DNA of 64,000 nt from Pseudooceanicola endophyticus (lineage in GTDB: Bacteria; Pseudomonadota; Alphaproteobacteria; Rhodobacterales; Rhodobacteraceae), in contig NZ_JAHIAB010000004.1 in NCBI RefSeq assembly GCF_018760365.1, forward strand, positions 310,001 through 374,000. The letters run 5' to 3'. The notes below the pieces were generated by a model. The model was not told the DNA's origin, searched no databases, and saw only the letters and a list, made by a program, of their open reading frames with translations. Each line of letters starts with the position of its first letter. Positions within the stretch are counted from its first letter, which is position 1. Position numbers and translations under genes: made by a program. Below, one piece after another: positions 59,437 through 64,000 of the stretch.

Positions 59437-60797
59437 CGGGTCTCCTCCGGGGCGGAATGGGGCGGGGCAGGGTGGGACGAGGCGGGCGGCGTCAGCGGCA
59501 GCGACAGGCGGAAATGCCCGCCGGGCCCGGGGCCGAGCGCCAGGCTGCCGCCATGTTCCTCGGCGATCTTGAGGCTGATCGCAAGGCCGAGGCCGGTGCC
59601 CTGGCCGACCGGCTTGGTGGTGAAGAAGGGATCGAAGATCGCCGCGCCAAGCGCCGGATCGACACCAGTGCCGCTGTCGTGCACCGAAAGCACCGCCGTG
59701 TCGCCCTGCTGCGCGATGTCGAGGGTGACCTGCGGTGTCTCGCTGGCCTCGGCGGCATCCATGGCGTTCTGCACGAGGTTCATGATGATCTGCTGCACGT
59801 GGCCCGCGACCCCGGTGACGGTCAGCGCATCGAGGCCGGTGAAGGTGACCGTCAGCCCCGATTTCGTGCCGCGCTCGACCCAGTGGGCGGCGACGCGGGC
59901 GGTCTCGGCCAGGTCGAAGGGGGCGCGGGTGCCGGTGCCGTCGGCAGAGAGGCGGCGCAGGTCGGCAACGATGTCGCGCACCCGCTCGGCGCCGTCGCGG
60001 GCGCCATGGACCGCCTCGCGCAGGTTCTTCAGGCTGCGGTCGATCTTCAGCGTGTCGCGCAGGGCGACCAGCTCGTCGCGGGTGGCGCCGGCCTCGACCT
60101 GCTCGAAGTAGCTCTCGAAGCGAGCGAGGTATTTCTCGAGCGCATGGGCATTGGCGTAGACGAAGCTGATCGGGTTGTTGAGCTCATGCGCGACGCCGGC
60201 CAGCAGGCGACCGAGGGAGGCGAGCTTTTCGTTGCGCACCAGCTGGGTCTGGGCCTCTTTCAGCTGGCGGTGGCTGCGTTCCAGCTCCGAATAGGCCTGA
60301 CGCAGCTCGCCCAGTGGGCGGCCGACGAGGACGGCGCCGATCACCCGCCCGCGCTGGCTGAGCCGGGTGGACAGCGCGATCTCGAAGGGCAGGGGGCCGT
60401 CGGGGGTGGTGAGGTCGGCCTCGAACTGGGCGGCGCCGCGCGACAGACGCAGATCGCGCAGGGCGCGGGCCAGGGCATCTGCGGAGGCCGGGGGGAAGAG
60501 ATCGGCGATGGCGCTGCCCTGGAGCGCCTCGGCGGGGCGGTGCACGAGGCGCGCGAGGGAGGCCGAGACCGTCTCGATCCCGCCGTCGCGGTCGATCACC
60601 GCCATGATCTCGGTCACGGAGCCCAGCACGGAGGCGACGAAGCGGCGCAGCTCCTGCAACTCTTCGCCCTGGCGTTCCAGCTGTTCCTGGTGGGCGACGA
60701 GATCGGCATAGGTGCGGTCCACCGCCGAGAGCACGCTGGCCCAGGCGTCGTCGGTGAAGTCGGTGCTGCCGGGGGATGTCGGCAGGTCCATGGGCAT
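59433..60797 (-). CDS. hupT: Hydrogenase sensor kinase HupT
   Basis: A 454-residue soluble histidine kinase. An N-terminal coiled region and PAS domain (FVASVLGSVTEIMAVIDRDG, from about residue 53) are followed by the phosphoacceptor His204 in LAGVAHELNNPISFVYA and an ATPase domain with NLVQNAMDA, VHDSGTGVD and GTGLGLAIS. No transmembrane helix. In R. capsulatus HupT phosphorylates HupR when H2 is absent, which switches hupSL off, and HupUV prevents this when H2 is present. The first ATG (60797) has GGAGG at the right distance; a second ATG is two codons in. It is the first gene of the cluster. Confidence 0.94.
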   Translation of the reverse strand: MPMDLPTSPGSTDFTDDAWASVLSAVDRTYADLVAHQEQLERQGEELQELRRFVASVLGSVTEIMAVIDRDGGIETVSASLARLVHRPAEALQGSAIADLFPPASADALARALRDLRLSRGAAQFEADLTTPDGPLPFEIALSTRLSQRGRVIGAVLVGRPLGELRQAYSELERSHRQLKEAQTQLVRNEKLASLGRLLAGVAHELNNPISFVYANAHALEKYLARFESYFEQVEAGATRDELVALRDTLKIDRSLKNLREAVHGARDGAERVRDIVADLRRLSADGTGTRAPFDLAETARVAAHWVERGTKSGLTVTFTGLDALTVTGVAGHVQQIIMNLVQNAMDAAEASETPQVTLDIAQQGDTAVLSVHDSGTGVDPALGAAIFDPFFTTKPVGQGTGLGLAISLKIAEEHGGSLALGPGPGGHFRLSLPLTPPASSHPAPPHSAPEETR

Positions 60798-60887
60798 GGG
60801 GGCCTCCGGGGATTGCGGGGACAGTCTAGGAGGTTCGGGGCGCGGTTTGCAATGCGTTGCGGAGGGGATGCGGGGGGCGCGCAGGGA

Positions 60888-60948
60888 GGGGGCTCTGCCC
60901 CCGTCGCGCGATGCGCGACTCCCCCGAGGTATTTGGAACAAGAAAATG
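60888..60948. repeat. Intergenic repeat, family B (copy B2)
   Basis: GGGGGC-TCT-GCCCCC (60888-60902), GTCGCGC-GAT-GCGCGAC (60903-60919), TCCCCCGAGGTATTTGG and AACAAGAAAATG. It is the inverse orientation of B1 with identical flanks and changes only in the two hairpin loops. It lies between the divergent hupT and MFS genes. Confidence 0.8.
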
Positions 60949-61052
60949 CCGGGAGGCAGGGGGGCGTGACGTTGAGGCAAGGGCGGTGTCGCGCTTGCCC
61001 GATCCGGGCGGGCGGCGCAGAGGGGAGGGGCACAACGGATGGAGAGAGCACC

Positions 61053-62492
61053 ATGAGCGCATGGGAGCGGGCCCGCGGGGGGCTGAGGGGGATCAGGGAA
61101 GAGGGGGCGCTGCCTTTGCTGGTGGCGGGGACCTTCTTCATGCAGACGCTGGACGGGTCGGTGATCACGCCGGCGATCCCGGCCATGGCGCAGGCCTTCA
61201 GGGTGCGTCCGGTGGATCTGAACATCGGGGTCAGCGCCTACATGCTGACGGTGGCGATCTTCATCCCGGTCTCGGGCTGGGCGGCGCAGCGCTGGGGGGC
61301 GCGGCGGATCTTCCTGCTCTCGATCCTGGTGTTCACCCTGGCCTCGCTGGCCTGCGGGATGAGCCAGAGCCTGCCGCAGTTCGTTGCGGCCCGGGTGGCG
61401 CAGGGTCTGGGCGGCGCGATGATGGTGCCGGTCGGGCGGCGGGTGGTGCTGGAGCTGACGCCGAAGGACCGGCTGATGGGGGTGATCGCGCTGCTGACCT
61501 GGCCGGGGCTGCTGGCGCCGGTGCTGGGGCCGCCGCTGGGCGGGGTGATCTCGGACAGTGCGAACTGGCGCTGGATCTTCTGGCTGAACCTGCCGCTGGG
61601 GGCGATCGCGCTGACGGCGGCGCTGAAGCTGCTGCCGCGGCTGGGGCGCGATCCGGATCTGCCCTTCGACTGGATCGGTTTCGGGCTGATCGCGCCGGGG
61701 CTGTTCTGCCTGCTGTTCGCCGCCGAGGCGCTGGGGCACGGGGCGGTCGACTGGACGCGGGAGGGGGCGCTGCTGGCGGGTGCGGTGATCCTGCTGGGGC
61801 TGGGGCTGCGGCATCTGCTGCGGGCCGCCCAGCCGATGCTGCGATTCGATGCGCTGCGCCATTCCAGCTTTCGCATCTCGGTCCGGGGCGGGTCGCTGTT
61901 CCGGCTGGGGATCAATGCCGTGCCCTTCCTGCTGCCGCTGATGTTCCAGGTGGCCTTCGGCTGGAGCGCGCTGACCGCGGGCCTCATGCTGACCGCGATC
62001 TTTGCCGGCAACATCGTCATGAAGCCCTTCACCACCCCGGTGCTGCGCCGCTTCGGCTTTCGCAGCGTGCTGGTGGTCAACGGCGTGCTGAACGCGGCGG
62101 CGATCGCCGCCATGGTGCTGGTCGGGCCCGAAACCCCGGTGGGGCCGGTGCTGGCGCTGCTGTTCGTGTCGGGGCTGGCGCGTTCCATGCAGTTCACCGC
62201 GCTGACCACCCTGGCCTTCGCCGATGTGCCCCAGGCCGAGATGGGGACGGCCAATACACTGTTCTCAACGCTGGTGCAGCTGTCGCGGGGGCTGGGGGTG
62301 GCCCTGGGGGCGATCGGCTGGCGGCTGGGAACGGGGCTGTTTCCCGAAGACCCCGCCGCCGGGTTCCGCCTGGCTTTCGCGCTGGTGGCCGCGATTTCCC
62401 TCCTGGCGGTGATCGACAGCCTGCGGCTGGCGCGCGATGCAGGCGATGCGGTGGCGCATCGCGGGCGTCACGTCAGGACGCGAGCATCCTGA
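61053..62492 (+). CDS. MFS multidrug exporter, DHA2 (EmrB/QacA) type
   Basis: A 479-residue permease with about 14 predicted helices. Helix 1 carries the DHA2 signature TFFMQTLDGSVITPAIPAMA, and motif A is GWAAQRWGARRIFLLSI. The antiporter motif C region is LLAPVLGPPLGGVI. It probably exports hydrophobic compounds by proton exchange. No membrane-fusion partner (EmrA) is adjacent. The ATG at 61053 has AACGGATGGAGAG upstream. Its last 20 bases overlap the 3' end of the GntR-type regulator gene on the other strand. Confidence 0.87.
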   Translation: MSAWERARGGLRGIREEGALPLLVAGTFFMQTLDGSVITPAIPAMAQAFRVRPVDLNIGVSAYMLTVAIFIPVSGWAAQRWGARRIFLLSILVFTLASLACGMSQSLPQFVAARVAQGLGGAMMVPVGRRVVLELTPKDRLMGVIALLTWPGLLAPVLGPPLGGVISDSANWRWIFWLNLPLGAIALTAALKLLPRLGRDPDLPFDWIGFGLIAPGLFCLLFAAEALGHGAVDWTREGALLAGAVILLGLGLRHLLRAAQPMLRFDALRHSSFRISVRGGSLFRLGINAVPFLLPLMFQVAFGWSALTAGLMLTAIFAGNIVMKPFTTPVLRRFGFRSVLVVNGVLNAAAIAAMVLVGPETPVGPVLALLFVSGLARSMQFTALTTLAFADVPQAEMGTANTLFSTLVQLSRGLGVALGAIGWRLGTGLFPEDPAAGFRLAFALVAAISLLAVIDSLRLARDAGDAVAHRGRHVRTRAS

Positions 62493-63120
62493 GGCCCTGG
62501 GTCACGTCGGTGCGCACCGCCAGGCGCAGGCCGGGTTCGTCCCCGGCCTTCAGCGCGGCGATGATCGCCAGGTGGTGCTTGGGCGGCTCGTTCTTGCGCA
62601 TCTTGCCGTAGAGCTTGCGCATCGTCGGGCCCAGCTGCAGCCAGACGGTTTCGGCCATGGCCAGCATCGCCGGGGCCTGGGCGCGCAGGTAGAGGGTGCG
62701 GTGGAATTCCAGGTTGGTGCGGATGTAGCCGGCCGAATCATGCTGGGCGACGCGCTCGGCCACCGCCACGTTTATGGTCTGCAGCCGGTCGATCAGCGCC
62801 ATGTGGGCCCTGGGCAGCGCGCGCGAGGCCAGCTCCACCTCGATCAGCGAGCGCAGGGAGGCCAGCTCCTCGATCCGCTCGTTCGAGAGGTCGGGCGTGG
62901 AAACCCGCCCCGAGGAGGACAGTTGCAGCGCGCCTTCGGCGACCAGCCGCCGCACGGCTTCGCGCGCGGGGGTCATCGAGACGCCGTATTCCGCCCCGAT
63001 GCCGCGCAGGGTCAGCGCCTGTCCGGGGGCGATCTGCCCGTGCATGATGCGGGAGCGCAGGCCGCGGTAGACGCGGTCATGGGCAGAGGGGGACGGGTCG
63101 GGGCGCGGCTGGATCAGCAT
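62473..63120 (-). CDS. GntR-family transcriptional regulator, FadR subfamily (FCD)
   Basis: A 215-residue regulator. The winged HTH is in LRSRIMHGQIAPGQALTLRG and YGVSMTPAREAVRRLVAEGA. The all-helical FCD ligand-binding domain contains the metal-binding residues in RTNLEFHRTLYLRAQ and PPKHHLAIIAALKAGD. FCD regulators respond to small carboxylates or lipids. Target genes may include the convergent MFS exporter, but no operator can be identified. It lies next to the YgjP-like gene on the same strand (31 bases). Confidence 0.87.
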   Translation of the reverse strand: MLIQPRPDPSPSAHDRVYRGLRSRIMHGQIAPGQALTLRGIGAEYGVSMTPAREAVRRLVAEGALQLSSSGRVSTPDLSNERIEELASLRSLIEVELASRALPRAHMALIDRLQTINVAVAERVAQHDSAGYIRTNLEFHRTLYLRAQAPAMLAMAETVWLQLGPTMRKLYGKMRKNEPPKHHLAIIAALKAGDEPGLRLAVRTDVTQGLRMLAS

Positions 63121-63151
63121 GAGACAGATGTGATCACAACGGAACCCGAGG

Positions 63152-63838
63152 TCAAGGGTCGAAGCGGTAGCGGTGCAGCTCTGCGCCGTGACGTTTCAGC
63201 CAGAGACGGGGATCGCGATAGGGGCCGTGGATGCGCTCCACCTCGTCCCAGAAGGCCTGGGAATGGTTCATCTGCGCCAGGTGCGCGACCTCGTGCGCGG
63301 CCACGTAGGAGAGCACATCTGGGGGGGCAAGGATCAGCCGCCACGAGAAGTTGAGGGATCCGTCGGCGGTGCAGGAGCCCCAGCGGGACCGCGTGTCGCG
63401 CAGGGTGAGGCGCCGGAAGGGCCGGCCAAGGCGCGCGGAATAGTGATCGCAGGCGTCATGCAGCCGGTCGCGGGCCAGCTCTTTCAGCCAGGCGGCCAGG
63501 CGCGGGGCCATGCTGTCGGCGGGCAGCTCGATCCGGTCGTCGAACAGCCGCACCCGGCGCCCGGGGGTGGCGACCAGCAGGCGGGGGCGGCCCTCGACCG
63601 GGATGCTGGCGCCCGCTTCGACACTGACCTCGTCCGAGCGTCGCGAGAGATGCCCGCGCAGCCAGTCCTCCTTCTCGGCGGCGAAGGCCAGGGCCTCGCG
63701 CTCGGGCACGCCGCGGGGCAGGGTCAGCGTCACCCGACCGTCCAGCGCCGAGACCCGCAGCGAGATCCGCCGCGCCCGCGCCGAACGGCGCAGAAGAAGG
63801 GGAACCGGGGGATTGCCCGGAAGGACATGATTGCCCAT
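63152..63838 (-). CDS. YgjP-like metalloprotein (M48/SprT-like, DUF45)
   Basis: A 228-residue protein with a zinc-dependent catalytic motif HEVAHLAQMNHSQAFWDEV near residue 182 and the preceding family block LTLRDTRSRWGSCTADGSLN. Such proteins are annotated as M48-family peptidases; a UTP pyrophosphatase activity has been reported for a YgjP homolog. The N-terminal half is a beta-rich, Arg-rich domain. Its start at 63838 begins MGNHVLPGNPP. It lies upstream of the GntR regulator. Confidence 0.85.
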   Translation of the reverse strand: MGNHVLPGNPPVPLLLRRSARARRISLRVSALDGRVTLTLPRGVPEREALAFAAEKEDWLRGHLSRRSDEVSVEAGASIPVEGRPRLLVATPGRRVRLFDDRIELPADSMAPRLAAWLKELARDRLHDACDHYSARLGRPFRRLTLRDTRSRWGSCTADGSLNFSWRLILAPPDVLSYVAAHEVAHLAQMNHSQAFWDEVERIHGPYRDPRLWLKRHGAELHRYRFDP

Positions 63839-63977
63839 ATAGCGTCCTCAGTACCGTGCCGCGCGCCCCTCGTGACCGCGGGGTGCCGCCTATTCCAAAA
63901 GGTTTTGACACCCTGCGGTCGTTATGGCAGGTGGCGCGGATTGTGGACAAGAGATGTCAGCCAGGAAGGGACCTGAA

Positions 63978-64000
63978 ATGCCCAAGGAAGAATGGGGCAC
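63978..64000 (+). CDS. Probable TIGR02300/FYDLN-acid protein (partial, cut by window end)
   Basis: Only seven codons are visible: MPKEEWG followed by an incomplete ACN. AAGGGACCTG is a fair ribosome-binding site. The start MPK-EWGTKR is typical of the small, acidic TIGR02300 proteins of alphaproteobacteria, which carry a zinc-ribbon-like N-terminus and an FYDLN motif. The call rests on these few residues. Confidence 0.45.

Noticed and set aside
41476-60797. Hydrogenase cluster as a recently acquired island
   Set aside because: No integrase, attachment repeats, tRNA border or obvious codon change at its ends. The order matches other Rhodobacteraceae, so vertical inheritance is more likely.

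Overview
This window is high-GC, densely packed alphaproteobacterial chromosome. Gene content and order point to the Rhodobacteraceae (Rhodobacter/Cereibacter/Paracoccus-like): an ECF sigma factor overlapping a ChrR-type zinc anti-sigma factor, a GAAC-N7-GAAT box of the Rhodobacter LexA type, a DUF1523 protein, and a hydrogenase cluster in the order described for Rhodobacter capsulatus. No transposase, integrase, phage gene, CRISPR array or rRNA is visible. One tRNA (elongator Met, CAU) lies on the minus strand.

Left part (1-31.2 kb). A rpoE-chrR pair diverges from a four-gene lipid-modification operon (FAD amine-oxidase-like, DUF1365, CFA-type methyltransferase, SDR), with matching candidate RpoE promoters facing both ways. 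Then come a TonB-dependent siderophore receptor, a small outer-membrane barrel candidate, tRNA-Met, a D-2-hydroxyacid dehydrogenase (GlcD type), a C-terminally shortened dnaE2 under a LexA-like box, a membrane-protein/XRE-regulator cassette with two operator palindromes, a pqiABC-like lipid-transport operon, an MltB-type transglycosylase and RNase R. Next are a disrupted ORF, a GNAT enzyme, dapE and dapD with small proteins between them, a LOG-family protein, an MFS carrier, a succinate-semialdehyde dehydrogenase and a P1 peptidase.

Middle part (31.3-41.4 kb). A co-directional set encodes a long coiled-coil protein, an unrecognised protein, a 637-residue AAA+ ATPase, a 470-residue unknown (possibly DUF6638), a two-helix membrane protein with an acidic middle, and a DUF1523 membrane protein. 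It is followed by a diacylglycerol-kinase-like protein, a metallophosphoesterase and a type-2 glycerate kinase. The first six genes are the best candidate here for an undescribed multi-protein system.

Right part (41.5-60.8 kb). One long minus-strand block encodes H2 sensing and H2 uptake, in transcription order hupT-hupU-hupV-hypF-hupS-hupL-small ORF-hupC-hupD-hupF-hupG-hupH-hupJ-hupK-hypA-hypB-hupR-hypC-hypD-hypE. HupUV senses H2 and signals through the kinase HupT to the response regulator HupR. HupSL with cytochrome HupC feeds electrons to quinone. The Hyp and Hup accessory proteins build the NiFe(CN)2CO site. The window ends with an MFS exporter, a GntR regulator, a YgjP-type metalloprotein and the first codons of a probable FYDLN-acid protein.

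Five intergenic sites carry related GC-rich hairpin repeats of two families (A and B), one of which runs into the end of a coding sequence. A separate 19-bp tandem repeat sits at the junction of the glycerate kinase and hypE genes.
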